NCBI RefSeq assembly: GCF_001553345.1 | Contig: NZ_KQ960767.1 | Location: 60,549 to 124,548 of the forward strand | Direction of reading: 5' to 3' | DNA length: 64,000 bases | Source of the DNA: Veillonella sp. DNF00869 | Lineage (GTDB): Bacteria > Bacillota > Negativicutes > Veillonellales > Veillonellaceae | Notes under the pieces: generated by a model | What the model was told of the DNA's origin: nothing | The model's input: only the letters and a program-made list of their open reading frames with translations | Databases searched by the model: none | Translations under genes and position numbers: made by a program | Part shown: positions 8,645-20,099 of the stretch, piece after piece | Numbering within the stretch: position 1 is the first letter of the stretch | How the letters are laid out: each line of letters opens with the position of its first letter

Positions 8645-8800
8645 TCGTAAAGGCGAATAGCGCAAGCGCTGGAAAGAGACAGCTTTCACAGCGGACGAGG
8701 TAGAGGAGTATCGAAATTCAGCGGATGCCTCTCGGCTAGCTTCAGTCGTAGAAGTAGAGCAAAACACCAAGGTAACTAGGTGCACAAAGGCTACTTTCAG
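8645..8800 (+). ncRNA. glmS ribozyme (glucosamine-6-phosphate riboswitch)
   Basis: The leader of glmS contains the conserved ribozyme core. This comprises the cleavage-site region AATA-GCGC near 8656-8663, the P1 stem CGCTGGAAAG...CTTTCACAGCG, and the invariant blocks GGACGAGG (8693-8700), AGTATCGAAATTC (8708-8720) and AGCGGATGCCTCTCGGC (8720-8736). Helices resembling P3/P4 follow. In this family glucosamine-6-phosphate acts as a cofactor for self-cleavage, and the cut mRNA is degraded, giving feedback control of glmS. The exact 3' boundary is uncertain. Confidence 0.93.
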
Positions 8801-8837
8801 AAGCAATAGGAATGAATTAATCAAGGAGGTACATACC

Positions 8838-11665
<2,828 letters not shown>

Positions 11666-11670
11666 TAGTA

Positions 11671-11714
11671 AGATGTAATGAGATGTGTATATAGCATTTC
11701 ATTACATCTTTTTA
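11671..11714 (+). terminator. Terminator after trpS
   Basis: AGATGTAATGA / TCATTACATCT perfect stem followed by TTTTTAA. Confidence 0.85.
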
Positions 11715-11840
11715 ATCATCTATACTAAGACGTTGTGAGGAAGTATAGTGGGATATGTATGAAGCAGACAAGTAGATGCTGTCTATAGAGGTGTTGAGTG
11801 GAAATACATAGAGGTTGGAGTGCTATTTGGGAGAGGAACT

Positions 11841-12341
11841 ATGAAACGTGAAGAAATAGAAGAACTGTTTCCTTGTGGAGCGATTCGAGAAGAATTACAT
11901 AATTCCTCTGTTATGATATGGGGGTTTCAGCTAGTGTATGCAGCTATCGCCGCTTGGGGGCTGTATCGTGGAGTACTTCTATATCGAGAACTGGGTCATA
12001 GCTTCAATATGTGGATGCTTCTTCTTCTGGTGGTATCTGCCTACGCATTATTGCGCATGTACCAGCAAGACGATGTGGAGGTCTATATTGCTACAGAAGG
12101 GCTTATTATAAAACGAACGCCTATATTGGTAAAAGAACGAATTGAACGTTTTTTTGCACCAGACTTATATTTGACCTTTGTTCATTATCAAGGTATCATG
12201 GGATTTGGAGAGGACTGGAAAACCTTGTATGTGCAAACAGAAACGGGCGGTATATATATCGTGCCTATTAGCTTACAGTTTTTGAGTCATCAAGATAAAA
12301 TGAAAGTCTTAGAGGCACTGAATCGATATAAAAATACTTGA
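11841..12341 (+). CDS. Hypothetical membrane protein, two helices
   Basis: A 166-residue protein of unknown function. It has two membrane helices (about residues 25-46 and 60-78), then a soluble domain with beta-rich character (VEVYIATEGLIIKR, DWKTLYVQTETGGIYIVPI) that resembles the pleckstrin-like layout of YcxB/YdbT-type membrane proteins; that similarity is only an impression. The ATG at 11841 follows GAGAGG at the right spacing and is preferred to an in-frame GTG at 11820. It is flanked by terminators, so it is monocistronic. Confidence 0.6.
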   Translation: MKREEIEELFPCGAIREELHNSSVMIWGFQLVYAAIAAWGLYRGVLLYRELGHSFNMWMLLLLVVSAYALLRMYQQDDVEVYIATEGLIIKRTPILVKERIERFFAPDLYLTFVHYQGIMGFGEDWKTLYVQTETGGIYIVPISLQFLSHQDKMKVLEALNRYKNT

Positions 12342-12354
12342 ATAGGACTAGAAA

Positions 12355-12388
12355 AAACCACTTGGCAAGGTGCTGGGTGGTTCTTTTT
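12355..12388 (+). terminator. Terminator after the 166-residue membrane protein
   Basis: AACCAC...GTGGTT stem-loop followed by CTTTTTATTTATTTTTT. Confidence 0.75.
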
Positions 12389-12535
12389 ATTTATTTTTTG
12401 AAAATATTCACTGTTAGGAAACTTTAGAGGAAGAATAAGATTCAAAGAGAAGTGCAACTATATGGTGGAGGTATATCTACCGACCTAGCACGTAATTGTG
12501 GTATAATTTTGGTAAGAATGAAAGCGAGGCGTTGT

Positions 12536-13339
12536 ATGCGTATTAAATCATTCGATGAACTGACCATTCAGGACAATTTTATCTTTCAAAAGGTCATGCT
12601 AAAGAAACCCATTTGTAAGGCAGTATTGGAACGGTTGCTGGATATTTCTATCGAGGATATCGTTTACATTCAAGAGGAGAAAACTCTGGATGTAAGCTTG
12701 GAAACGAAAAGTATTCGTTTAGATGTCTATGTGAATGACGATAGAGGAACTGTATTCAATATCGAGATGCAAACCAGCAAGGATATGGAAGAATTGGTAA
12801 AGCGCACACGCTTTTACCAAAGTATTTTGGATATGTATCATTTACAAAAAGGGCAGAAGTACATGACATTGAATGATTCGTATATTATTTTTATTTGTAC
12901 ATTTCCTGTGTTTACTGGAAATCGTCATAAGTACACATTCAAAAATGTTTGTATGGAAGAACATGATATTCTGTTGAATGATGGGGCTACAAAATTGTTT
13001 TTAAGTACCAAGGGTAAAATGGATGATATTTCAAAACCGTTGCAACGGTTCTTGGATTACGTAGATGGTCATACTGCATCGGATGAGTTACTAAGAGATA
13101 TTGAAAGTGCCGTAGATGAAGCAAAACATTGTGAGGCTTGGAGGGAGGAATATTCAATGCTATCAATGGATCATTATACATATTGGAAAGAAGGCGTGGC
13201 TGAAGGTCGGGCAGAAGGTAAAGCTGAGGTTGTCATTCAGATGTTGCGTAAGCATTTGTCCTTAGAAATGATTGCAGAAGTCACTAACTTTACTGTAGAA
13301 GAAGTAAAGGCTATTGCGAAAGAGCATGCATTGATATAA
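12536..13339 (+). CDS. Rpn family nuclease (PD-(D/E)XK, transposase-like)
   Basis: A 267-residue protein of the Rpn/YhgA-like family (PD-(D/E)XK nuclease). The core is RLDVYVNDDRGTVFNIEMQ, with the acidic residue and the E-x-Q that stand for the catalytic D and (D/E)xK. The N-terminus (TIQDNFIFQKVM) and the C-terminal EGRAEGKAEVVIQMLRKHLS helix with a short HTH-like tail are both typical. These are widespread, often multi-copy, probably selfish or recombination-linked nucleases, usually without terminal repeats; none are seen. A TGGTATAAT promoter at 12499-12507 lies inside the longer reading frame and supports the ATG at 12536. Confidence 0.85.
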   Translation: MRIKSFDELTIQDNFIFQKVMLKKPICKAVLERLLDISIEDIVYIQEEKTLDVSLETKSIRLDVYVNDDRGTVFNIEMQTSKDMEELVKRTRFYQSILDMYHLQKGQKYMTLNDSYIIFICTFPVFTGNRHKYTFKNVCMEEHDILLNDGATKLFLSTKGKMDDISKPLQRFLDYVDGHTASDELLRDIESAVDEAKHCEAWREEYSMLSMDHYTYWKEGVAEGRAEGKAEVVIQMLRKHLSLEMIAEVTNFTVEEVKAIAKEHALI

Positions 13340-13363
13340 AACATATTAGTTAAAGAGCAAATC

Positions 13364-13404
13364 AGCGATATAGTGAGTACATAACTTGCTATATCGCTTT
13401 TTGT
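13364..13404 (+). terminator. Terminator after the Rpn gene
   Basis: AGCGATATA / TATATCGCT stem followed by TTTTTGTTTT. Confidence 0.8.
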
Positions 13405-13484
13405 TTTGATAGTTAGTTGTTGGAGGGGCGTTGTCAGTATAAATTACTTTCATAATACGTGATAAAGTTTTTGCAATTTATCTC

Positions 13485-13513
13485 TTTACAACTTTAATTA
13501 ACTAAAGTATAAT
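13485..13513 (+). promoter_or_regulatory. Promoter of the amino-acid ABC operon
   Basis: TTTACA (13485-13490), 17 bp, TATAAT (13508-13513), 48 bp before the lipoprotein start codon. Confidence 0.65.
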
Positions 13514-13560
13514 GTAATCATGAAATAGAGATTACATATCTGTAGAGAGGAGAAAGTACT

Positions 13561-14382
13561 ATGAATTGGTTACAAAAGTGTTCTAAAACGGTATTAGCGG
13601 CGGCTAGTACATTGGTAATTGTGGGGTTAGTAGCAGGTTGTGGAGCATCTACGAAGCAGGCGAACACAGAGGTGCCGAAGAAAATTGTCATCGGTTTAGA
13701 TGATAACTTCCCTCCTATGGGATTTAAAGATGAAAAAGGTGAACTCGTAGGTTTTGATATCGATCTTGCGAAAGAAGTGGCAAAGCGTATTGGTTCTGAA
13801 GTGGAATTTAAATCCATCGATTGGGATAGTAAAGAAGCAGAACTAAAATCTAAACGTATTGATGTGTTGTGGAATGGTTTAACCATTACGAAGGAACGGG
13901 AGCGCAATATTTTGTTCTCTAAACCATATCTTCGTGGGGACCAAATCATTGCTGTGAAATCTGATGCTGGTATTGCTGATAAATCCCAACTCGATGGCAA
14001 ACGAGTAGGAGTTCAATCAGGTTCTACTGGTTTAGAAGCAGTAAAAAATGATCCACAATCTAAAAACTTTAAAGAAATCAAAGAATATGGCGATTATGTG
14101 AATGCTTTCATGGATCTAGAATTAGGCCGTATTGATGCGGTTGTGGTGGATGAAATGGTAGGCCGTTATTTAATCGGCAAAAAAGGTAACAATGTGTTCA
14201 CCGTAGCTACAGGCTCCTTCGCCAGTGAAAAAGTGGGTGTAGGTATGCGCAAGGAAGAGGAAGCGTTGAAAGCAAAAGTTGACGCTGCGTTACAAGAAGT
14301 GATGAATGATGGTACGGCTGACAAATTGGCACAAAAATGGTTTGGCGACACATCTATCTTGACGAAAGAGGAGTATAAATAA
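13561..14382 (+). CDS. Polar amino-acid ABC transporter substrate-binding lipoprotein
   Basis: A 273-residue solute-binding protein of family 3 (SBP_bac_3). The lipobox is VGLVAGC with Cys27. The mature protein starts with the strand KIVIGLDDNFPPMGFKDEKGELVGFDIDLAKEVAKR, the classic amino-acid binding fold, and includes NGLTITKERE and KRVGVQSGSTG. The two downstream genes encode its permease and ATPase. The ligand is probably a polar amino acid such as glutamine, cystine or arginine; sequence alone does not decide. Confidence 0.92.
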   Translation: MNWLQKCSKTVLAAASTLVIVGLVAGCGASTKQANTEVPKKIVIGLDDNFPPMGFKDEKGELVGFDIDLAKEVAKRIGSEVEFKSIDWDSKEAELKSKRIDVLWNGLTITKERERNILFSKPYLRGDQIIAVKSDAGIADKSQLDGKRVGVQSGSTGLEAVKNDPQSKNFKEIKEYGDYVNAFMDLELGRIDAVVVDEMVGRYLIGKKGNNVFTVATGSFASEKVGVGMRKEEEALKAKVDAALQEVMNDGTADKLAQKWFGDTSILTKEEYK

Positions 14383-14384
14383 AC

Positions 14385-15044
14385 ATGGACGTATTGGAGT
14401 ATATGTTACAAATAGTTCCGGCTATTGCTGGCGGATTCCAAGTGACCTTGTCCTTGTTCTTCATTGTCATCATCTTGTCAGTGCCAGGAGGATTGCTCTT
14501 GGCACTGCTCCGATTGAGTACAAACCGATTGGTGACGACGATTGTGGATGCTTACGTATATGTGATGCGTGGCACACCGTTAATGCTACAAATTTTGCTC
14601 ATCTATTATGGTTTGCCATTTATGATTGATGGCTTTGAACTCACAGATATGACGGCGGCGGTACTGTCCTTCGTGTTGAATTACATTGCCTACTTATGTG
14701 AAATTTTCCGTAGTGGCATTCAATCCATTCCAAAAGGGCAGTATGAAGGAGCGAAGGTATTAGGCTTTACCTATGTGCAGACGATGTACAAAATCATTTT
14801 GCCACAGGTCATCAAACGTGTATTGCCACCATTGGCAAATGAAACGATTACACTGCTGAAAGATACATCCTTGGTGTATGTCTTAGCTATGAATGATATC
14901 TTGCGCATTACACGCAGCATTGTGCAACGTGATTTTGACATTACAGCTTTCATCGTAGCTGGTGTATTCTACTTGGCTATGACATTTGTGTTGACGAAAC
15001 TGTATCAATATTTAGAACGCCGCATGGCGATTTACGAAGATTAG
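14385..15044 (+). CDS. Amino-acid ABC transporter permease (HisM/GlnP type)
   Basis: A 219-residue membrane protein with five helices. The HisM signature RGTPLMLQILLIYYGLP and the EAA loop (GAKVLGFTYVQTMYKIILPQVIKRVLPPL) are complete. It begins two bases after the upstream stop and is followed by the ATPase gene after 9 bp, so the three genes form one operon. One permease gene suggests a homodimeric pore. Confidence 0.93.
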   Translation: MDVLEYMLQIVPAIAGGFQVTLSLFFIVIILSVPGGLLLALLRLSTNRLVTTIVDAYVYVMRGTPLMLQILLIYYGLPFMIDGFELTDMTAAVLSFVLNYIAYLCEIFRSGIQSIPKGQYEGAKVLGFTYVQTMYKIILPQVIKRVLPPLANETITLLKDTSLVYVLAMNDILRITRSIVQRDFDITAFIVAGVFYLAMTFVLTKLYQYLERRMAIYED

Positions 15045-15053
15045 GAGGAAACC

Positions 15054-15821
15054 ATGGCTTTCATAGACATGTTACATATTGAAAAGAGCTTTGGCTCGGT
15101 GGCGGTCTTACAAGACGTGTCACTATCCATGGAACGTGGCGAAGTGGTGTCCATCATCGGTCCCTCTGGATCGGGCAAATCCACCTTTCTTCGTTGCTTG
15201 GGACAACTAGAAACCATACAAAAAGGAACAATCAGGGTCGATGGGGCGACCTTGGTGGACACACCGGCGAACACAGGCGCAGCGGTTTATGTTGGGAAAG
15301 AAGAACAGCAACAAATTTTGCTGAAAATGGGGATGGTATTCCAATCCTTTAACCTATTCCCACATATGACCGTCCTAGAAAATATCATGGTCGCACCTCG
15401 CATGGTGAAAGGAATGAAAGAGGTAGATATATTACCTATGGCTCAGTCCTTGCTAGAAAAAGTAGGTCTCTGGGATAAACGAGATGTATATCCTAGCACC
15501 TTGTCAGGGGGGCAAAAACAACGGGTTGCTATTGCTAGAGCATTAGCGATGAAACCAGAAATCATGCTCTTCGATGAACCTACATCAGCCTTGGATCCAG
15601 AGTTTACCAGTGAAGTATTGCGGACCATCAAAGAGCTAGCCGAAGAAGATATGACCATGATCATCGTCACCCATGAAATGGCATTCGCTCGTGAAGTAGC
15701 AGACAGAGTCATCTTCATGGCAGACGGCAAAATACAAGAAGAAGGAACCCCAGAACAGGTCTTTGGGAATCCACAAAACCCAAGAACACAAGCGTTCCTA
15801 AACTCCATGCTGCGAGTATAA
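15054..15821 (+). CDS. Amino-acid ABC transporter ATP-binding protein (GlnQ type)
   Basis: A 255-residue ABC ATPase with Walker [10 protein letters not shown] (about residues 35-43), signature [15 protein letters not shown], Walker [16 protein letters not shown] and the H-loop IIVTHEM. An insertion of about 20 residues between strands ([19 protein letters not shown]) is a mild departure from E. coli GlnQ and occurs in the HisP-like branch. AGGAGG precedes the ATG. It ends the operon, and a very stable hairpin follows. Confidence 0.94.
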   Translation: MAFIDMLHIEKSFGSVAVLQDVSLSMERGEVVSIIGPSGSGKSTFLRCLGQLETIQKGTIRVDGATLVDTPANTGAAVYVGKEEQQQILLKMGMVFQSFNLFPHMTVLENIMVAPRMVKGMKEVDILPMAQSLLEKVGLWDKRDVYPSTLSGGQKQRVAIARALAMKPEIMLFDEPTSALDPEFTSEVLRTIKELAEEDMTMIIVTHEMAFAREVADRVIFMADGKIQEEGTPEQVFGNPQNPRTQAFLNSMLRV

Positions 15822-15849
15822 AAACAATATATCGAACTTGAATTACCGT

Positions 15850-15909
15850 ACGGGGCACCGGCTGCAAACAATACTCTATAATAGTTGTAGCCAGGTGCGC
15901 CGTATTTTT
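15850..15909 (+). terminator. Strong terminator of the amino-acid ABC operon
   Basis: A long stem pairs ACGGGGCACCGGCTGCAA (from 15850) with TTGTAGCCAGGTGCGCCGT (to 15903) with one bulge and one G-U pair, followed by ATTTTT. Confidence 0.85.
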
Positions 15910-16173
15910 GCGTACAACTATACTTTATGCCTATACGTATTTCTGCGGAGATAAGCATAATCTATTCCCTTGAGGATACCCATACATAGGGGCATACATA
16001 TAATTAGTAGGAGATATAGGAGCTATCAACAGGATGGACATCTGTCATATCATTTTGCTTTATATGCATCGGCAAAGAGATAGCAAAAGACCTATCTTCC
16101 TCTCCCCGTGAGGATCCCCATCACATAACGATGATGATATACAATCTTATAGACAGATTCAACATAGATGATT
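15910..16173. other. Non-coding stretch with two related short blocks
   Basis: No open frame with a ribosome binding site is seen. Two related blocks occur about 135 bp apart, CCCTTGAGGATACCCATACAT near 15967 and CCCCGTGAGGATCCCCATCACAT near 16105, which suggests a degenerate duplication. No known riboswitch motif was recognised. Confidence 0.35.
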
Positions 16174-16175
16174 GT

Positions 16176-16375
16176 CTTTGACTAATGGAGGTATGAGGTC
16201 TGGAGAGATAAGTAAGTAGGCTAGTTTTGCTATATAAGATAAAGGTTGAGAAGAATGCGGTATGCTCCGCAGCAAACATTACGAAGTGCCGTTTGTGAGG
16301 AAGCATACCGCATTCTGACTGAGAAGTAAAGGAAACCATAGCCTACTTACTCAGGATAAAGTGCCCTCGTCAAAG
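16176..16375. ncRNA. Candidate structured RNA with nested long helices (6S-like architecture)
   Basis: Three nested perfect inverted repeats enclose one another. These are CTTTGAC (16176-16182) with GTCAAAG (16369-16375), a 13-bp helix (16211-16223 with 16339-16351), and a 15-bp helix (16252-16266 with 16302-16316), which is topped by a partial CAGCAAAC/GTTTGTG stem. Between the last two there is a large two-sided bubble of about 28 and 22 nt. A rod of about 200 nt with closing stem, central bubble and terminal stem is the plan of 6S RNA, but no sequence consensus was verified and the strand is not determined. A cruciform repeat element is the alternative. Confidence 0.5.
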
Positions 16376-16386
16376 GCGAACATAAA

Positions 16387-16416
16387 TTGCCAATCCGCCA
16401 TGAGATTGTGTATAAT
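16387..16416 (+). promoter_or_regulatory. Promoter of the RNase PH-RdgB gene
   Basis: TTGCCA (16387-16392), 18 bp, TATAAT (16411-16416), with transcription expected near 16423. Confidence 0.55.
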
Positions 16417-16461
16417 AAGAGGTATGTATAATCCGATTGTAATGGGAAATGAGGAATGACG

Positions 16462-17799
16462 ATGCGAATTGATGGTCGTAGTTTAAAAGAAATACGCCCT
16501 GTGAAAATTACTAGGCATTACACTGCCTATGCAGAGGGATCTGTACTAATTGAATGTGGCAATACAAAAGTCCTTTGTACGGCTAGCGTTGAGGATCGCG
16601 TTCCCCGCTTTTTGAAAGGAACTGGCACAGGCTGGGTGACAGCAGAATATTCCTTGTTACCACGAGCTACACATACTCGTGTACCTAGAGAGGCAGCAAA
16701 AGGTAAACAGACAGGTCGCACCGTGGAAATCCAACGTTTGATTGGTCGTGCCTTGCGAGCTGTTGTAGACTTAGAAGCTTTAGGCGAAGTATCGATTACG
16801 GTAGACTGTGATGTACTACAAGCTGATGGTGGCACTCGCACAGCTTCTATTACAGGGGCTTTTGTGGCTTTAGTAGATGCTATCTATTCTATGTACGATG
16901 GATATGGTAAGTTTCCTGTAACGGACTATTTAGCAGCTATTTCTATGGGAATCGGTGAAGATGGTCCTATGCTAGACTTGTGCTATGAAGAAGATAGTGC
17001 AGCCATTGTGGATATGAATGTGGTTTGTACCGGTAAAGGCCAATTAGTAGAAGTGCAAGGAACAGGTGAACATGGGACTTTCACAAGAGATGAGTTGAAT
17101 AGCCTATTAGATTTAGGTGAAGCTGGTACACAACAACTAATGGCGGTACAACGTGAAGCATTAGGTGAAATTGGTAACATGGTGGGTCACGAAAATGCAC
17201 CGAAAGCAGTGGTATTAGCCACACGGAATAAAGGAAAAATTCGAGAGTTTACCGCAGCCTTTGAAGAATTAGGCTTTGAAGTGCGTACGATAGATGACGT
17301 TGTAGATATTGACGAACCAGAAGAAATTGGCACTACCTTTATGGAAAATGCAGAACTGAAGGCTTTATACTATGCAGAGGCTTGTGGTTTGCCTTGTGTG
17401 GCAGATGATTCTGGCTTAGAAGTAGATGCCTTAGGCGGTGCACCAGGTGTATATTCTGCGCGCTATGCAGGACTGCATCGCAGTGATGAAGATAATAATC
17501 GACGATTAGTAGCGGAATTGGTGGATGTTACTCCAAGTGATAGAACAGCACGTTATCAATGTGCTCTTGTATGGGCTACACCGGATGGACAATGTGTTCG
17601 AGCTACAGGCACTTGTGAAGGACTTATTCAGTTAAGCCCAATGGGAAAAGGTGGATTCGGTTACGATCCATACTTTTACATTCCAAAATTAAAAACGACG
17701 ATGGCCAATATTTCTATGGAACAAAAGCAAGCTATTAGCCATCGAGGTAAGGCGCTACGGGCATTGGTGGAGCAATTGCGACACACTATAATTAAGTAA
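16462..17799 (+). CDS. Bifunctional RNase PH / XTP-dITP pyrophosphatase (RdgB) fusion
   Basis: A 445-residue fusion. Residues 1 to about 240 are RNase PH, which trims tRNA 3' ends by phosphorolysis ([63 protein letters not shown]). Residues about 247-443 are RdgB/HAM1, which hydrolyses non-canonical purine triphosphates ([56 protein letters not shown]). Both active sites look complete. The ATG at 16462 is favoured because GAGGA lies 6 bp before it. The fusion is known in several anaerobic Firmicutes. It is monocistronic. Confidence 0.95.
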   Translation: MRIDGRSLKEIRPVKITRHYTAYAEGSVLIECGNTKVLCTASVEDRVPRFLKGTGTGWVTAEYSLLPRATHTRVPREAAKGKQTGRTVEIQRLIGRALRAVVDLEALGEVSITVDCDVLQADGGTRTASITGAFVALVDAIYSMYDGYGKFPVTDYLAAISMGIGEDGPMLDLCYEEDSAAIVDMNVVCTGKGQLVEVQGTGEHGTFTRDELNSLLDLGEAGTQQLMAVQREALGEIGNMVGHENAPKAVVLATRNKGKIREFTAAFEELGFEVRTIDDVVDIDEPEEIGTTFMENAELKALYYAEACGLPCVADDSGLEVDALGGAPGVYSARYAGLHRSDEDNNRRLVAELVDVTPSDRTARYQCALVWATPDGQCVRATGTCEGLIQLSPMGKGGFGYDPYFYIPKLKTTMANISMEQKQAISHRGKALRALVEQLRHTIIK

Positions 17800-17833
17800 T
17801 TAATAAAAAAATGAAAATTTTATATCGAAAGTC

Positions 17834-17862
17834 TTGAATATATTTATTTAATTCGATATAAT
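17834..17862 (+). promoter_or_regulatory. Promoter of speD
   Basis: TTGAAT (17834-17839), 17 bp, TATAAT (17857-17862). The start codon follows 36 bp later. Confidence 0.65.
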
Positions 17863-17898
17863 AATGGTAGGTATTATAAGGAAGGCAGATATTAAGTT

Positions 17899-18687
17899 AT
17901 GGATACATCTGTAAAATCAAATAAAATGAAACTCTATGGGTTTAACAATTTAACGAAAACCTTGAGTTTTAATATTTATGATATTTGTTATACGCGTACA
18001 GAAGAAGAAAAACGCCAATATATTGAATACATTGACGAAGTTTACAATGCACAGCGCCTGACTGATATTTTAACAGAGGTTTCACATATTATCGGAGCCA
18101 ATGTGTTGAATGTGGCAAAGCAAGACTATGATCCACAAGGAGCAAGTGTAACTATCCTGATTTCGGAAGAACCTGTTGATAAAGTAGATAAAGATGATGT
18201 GGTAATGCATCTCGATAAATCTCACTTGACGGTTCATACCTACCCTGAAAGTCATCCAGACAATGGAGTCAGTACATTCCGTGCAGATATCGACGTGTCC
18301 ACATGTGGTCAAATCTCTCCGCTCAACGCATTAAACTATCTTATCGATAGTTTTGATTCTGATATCATCAGCTTAGATTATAGAGTGCGTGGATTCACTC
18401 GTGATATTCATGGTAAAAAATTATTCATGGATCATCGCATGAACTCCATTCAAAATTACATTAACTCTAAAACACGTAATCTCTACAATATGATCGATGT
18501 GAATGTGTATCAAGAAAATATTTTCCATACCAAAATGATGCTGAAAGAGTACGACATTAATAATTATTTGTTTGGTATTACCGAAGAAGATTTGACGCTA
18601 AAAGAGCGCAAACAAATTAACCAACAACTCAAACAAGAGATGGCGGAAATATTCTACGGTAGAAACTTACCATCATTGAAAATCTAG
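17899..18687 (+). CDS. speD: S-adenosylmethionine decarboxylase proenzyme (E. coli-type long form)
   Basis: A 262-residue pyruvoyl enzyme that decarboxylates SAM to supply aminopropyl groups for spermidine. The self-cleavage site lies in [17 protein letters not shown], where Ser108 would become the pyruvoyl group. The downstream [21 protein letters not shown] segment with the catalytic Cys is intact. Length matches the long E. coli class rather than the short Bacillus class. No spermidine synthase gene is next to it; the following gene is malic enzyme, 11 bp away, so co-transcription is likely. Confidence 0.95.
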   Translation: MDTSVKSNKMKLYGFNNLTKTLSFNIYDICYTRTEEEKRQYIEYIDEVYNAQRLTDILTEVSHIIGANVLNVAKQDYDPQGASVTILISEEPVDKVDKDDVVMHLDKSHLTVHTYPESHPDNGVSTFRADIDVSTCGQISPLNALNYLIDSFDSDIISLDYRVRGFTRDIHGKKLFMDHRMNSIQNYINSKTRNLYNMIDVNVYQENIFHTKMMLKEYDINNYLFGITEEDLTLKERKQINQQLKQEMAEIFYGRNLPSLKI

Positions 18688-18698
18688 GAGGTTTTCCC

Positions 18699-19886
18699 AT
18701 GGACGTAAAACAAGAGGCAATTGAAAAACGCTTGGAACTAAAAGGTTTCTTGCAAACTGGAACAAAATACGAATTAAAAGATGCTCATGACTTAACGGTA
18801 GCATACACTCCAGGTGTAGCAGAGCCATGCCTTCATATCAAAGAAGATGAAGACAAATCCTTCGACTTAACGTGTCGTTCTAATATGGTAGCCGTTGTAT
18901 CTGACGGTACTCGCGTATTGGGTTTAGGTGATATCGGAGCAGCTGCTGCGATTCCAGTTATGGAAGGTAAATCCCTATTGTTTAAACGCTTTGGTAATGT
19001 AGATTGCATTCCTTTGGTGATTGATACAAAAGATCCAGACGTGTTAATTAATACTGTAAAATTAGTGCAAAAAAACTTTGCTGGCATTAACTTAGAAGAT
19101 ATTTCTTCTCCTAAATGCTACGAAATCGAAAATCGCTTGAAAAAAGAGTTAGAAATCCCTGTATTCCATGATGATCAACATGGTACAGCTATCGCTTGCT
19201 TAGCAGGTGTAAAAGCAGCCCTTCGCTTTGTGAAAAAAGATTTATCCAAAGTTAAAATCGTTGTAAACGGTGCTGGTGCAGCGGGTGCTAATATTGCTCG
19301 TCTATTATACTTAGCAGGCGCTCGTAACATTACATTAATGGTAAGCTCCGGTGTATTGAACAAAGACTACAAACGTCTTGATTCTTTACAAGCTGAGTTG
19401 ATCAAAACATTGGGTCAAGAAACAAAAACTGGCAACTTAGCAGAGATTGCAAAAGGCGCTGACGTATTGTTAGGTGTATCTGCTGCTGGTGCTTTCACAA
19501 AAGAAATTTTGGAAAGCTTAGCGGAAGATGCTATTGTATTTGCTATGGCTAACCCAGTTCCAGAAGTTATGTACGAAGAAGCGAAAGCAGCTGGCGTACG
19601 TGTTATGGGTACAGGTCGTAGTGATGCGCCTAACCAAATCAATAATGTGAATGTATTCCCTGGCATCTTCCGTGGAGCCATCGATGTACAAGCACGTGAA
19701 ATTAATGATGAAATGAAATTAGCAGCCGCTGAAGCATTAGCAGCTCTTGTAACCGATGAAGAATTAGCAGAAGACTACGTAGTAGCCAATGCATTCGATA
19801 AACGTGTTCCATTAGCAGTGGCAAAAGCAGTAGCTGAAACAGCAATCAAAACGGGTGTAGCTCGTAAAACAGAAGTTCCTTACTAA
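18699..19886 (+). CDS. NAD(P)-dependent malic enzyme (oxaloacetate-decarboxylating)
   Basis: A 395-residue short-form malic enzyme converting malate to pyruvate and CO2. Visible signatures are the N-terminal YTPGVAEPCL, the metal/catalytic HDDQHGTAIACLAGVKAAL, the dinucleotide-binding VVNGAGAAGANIARLL, and the FAMANPVPEV block. It lacks the phosphotransacetylase-like tail of longer enzymes. AGGAGG precedes the ATG. In malate/lactate-fermenting anaerobes it links dicarboxylates to pyruvate. NAD versus NADP preference is not decided here. Confidence 0.95.
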   Translation: MDVKQEAIEKRLELKGFLQTGTKYELKDAHDLTVAYTPGVAEPCLHIKEDEDKSFDLTCRSNMVAVVSDGTRVLGLGDIGAAAAIPVMEGKSLLFKRFGNVDCIPLVIDTKDPDVLINTVKLVQKNFAGINLEDISSPKCYEIENRLKKELEIPVFHDDQHGTAIACLAGVKAALRFVKKDLSKVKIVVNGAGAAGANIARLLYLAGARNITLMVSSGVLNKDYKRLDSLQAELIKTLGQETKTGNLAEIAKGADVLLGVSAAGAFTKEILESLAEDAIVFAMANPVPEVMYEEAKAAGVRVMGTGRSDAPNQINNVNVFPGIFRGAIDVQAREINDEMKLAAAEALAALVTDEELAEDYVVANAFDKRVPLAVAKAVAETAIKTGVARKTEVPY

Positions 19887-19908
19887 GAATAGGAATTGAT
19901 ATATAGTA

Positions 19909-19956
19909 TAGAGGTAGGTTGAGTGTAGACTCAATCTACCTCTATCTTTTTTTATT
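19909..19956 (+). terminator. Terminator after malic enzyme
   Basis: A 16-bp nearly perfect stem (19909-19924 / 19929-19944) followed by TCTTTTTTTATTTTG. Confidence 0.9.
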
Positions 19957-19973
19957 TTGTTTATAGATGACAT

Positions 19974-20090
19974 CTAACAAAAAATTAGAAAACCTAAAAA
20001 ATATTTAGAAAAAGTATTGAATTATGAATATGACGGTGCTATAATAAGGGCATACCTAATAAATTGTTAGATAGCCTAAAAAATAGTTAG
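19974..20090 (+). promoter_or_regulatory. Promoter bracketed by four CTAA-N7-TTAG palindromes
   Basis: Four 15-bp palindromes CTAA-N7-TTAG lie at 19974-19988, 19994-20008, 20056-20070 and 20076-20090. They form two pairs, each with 20-bp start-to-start spacing (about two helical turns). One pair is upstream and one downstream of the promoter TTGAAT (20017-20022), 17 bp, TATAAT (20040-20045). The last copy overlaps the ribosome binding site of the regulator gene. This is the expected form of a cooperative, possibly loop-forming, repressor operator, with the adjacent YheO-type regulator as the obvious ligand by inference. Confidence 0.8.
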
Positions 20091-20099
20091 GAGACAATT

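Noticed and set aside
12452-12535. N-terminal extension of the Rpn protein
   Set aside because: A TGGTATAAT promoter lies inside it and the ATG at 12536 has its own GAGG; the extension also lacks family similarity.
12536-13339. Insertion sequence around the Rpn gene
   Set aside because: No terminal inverted repeats or target duplications are seen; members of this family are usually solitary nucleases.
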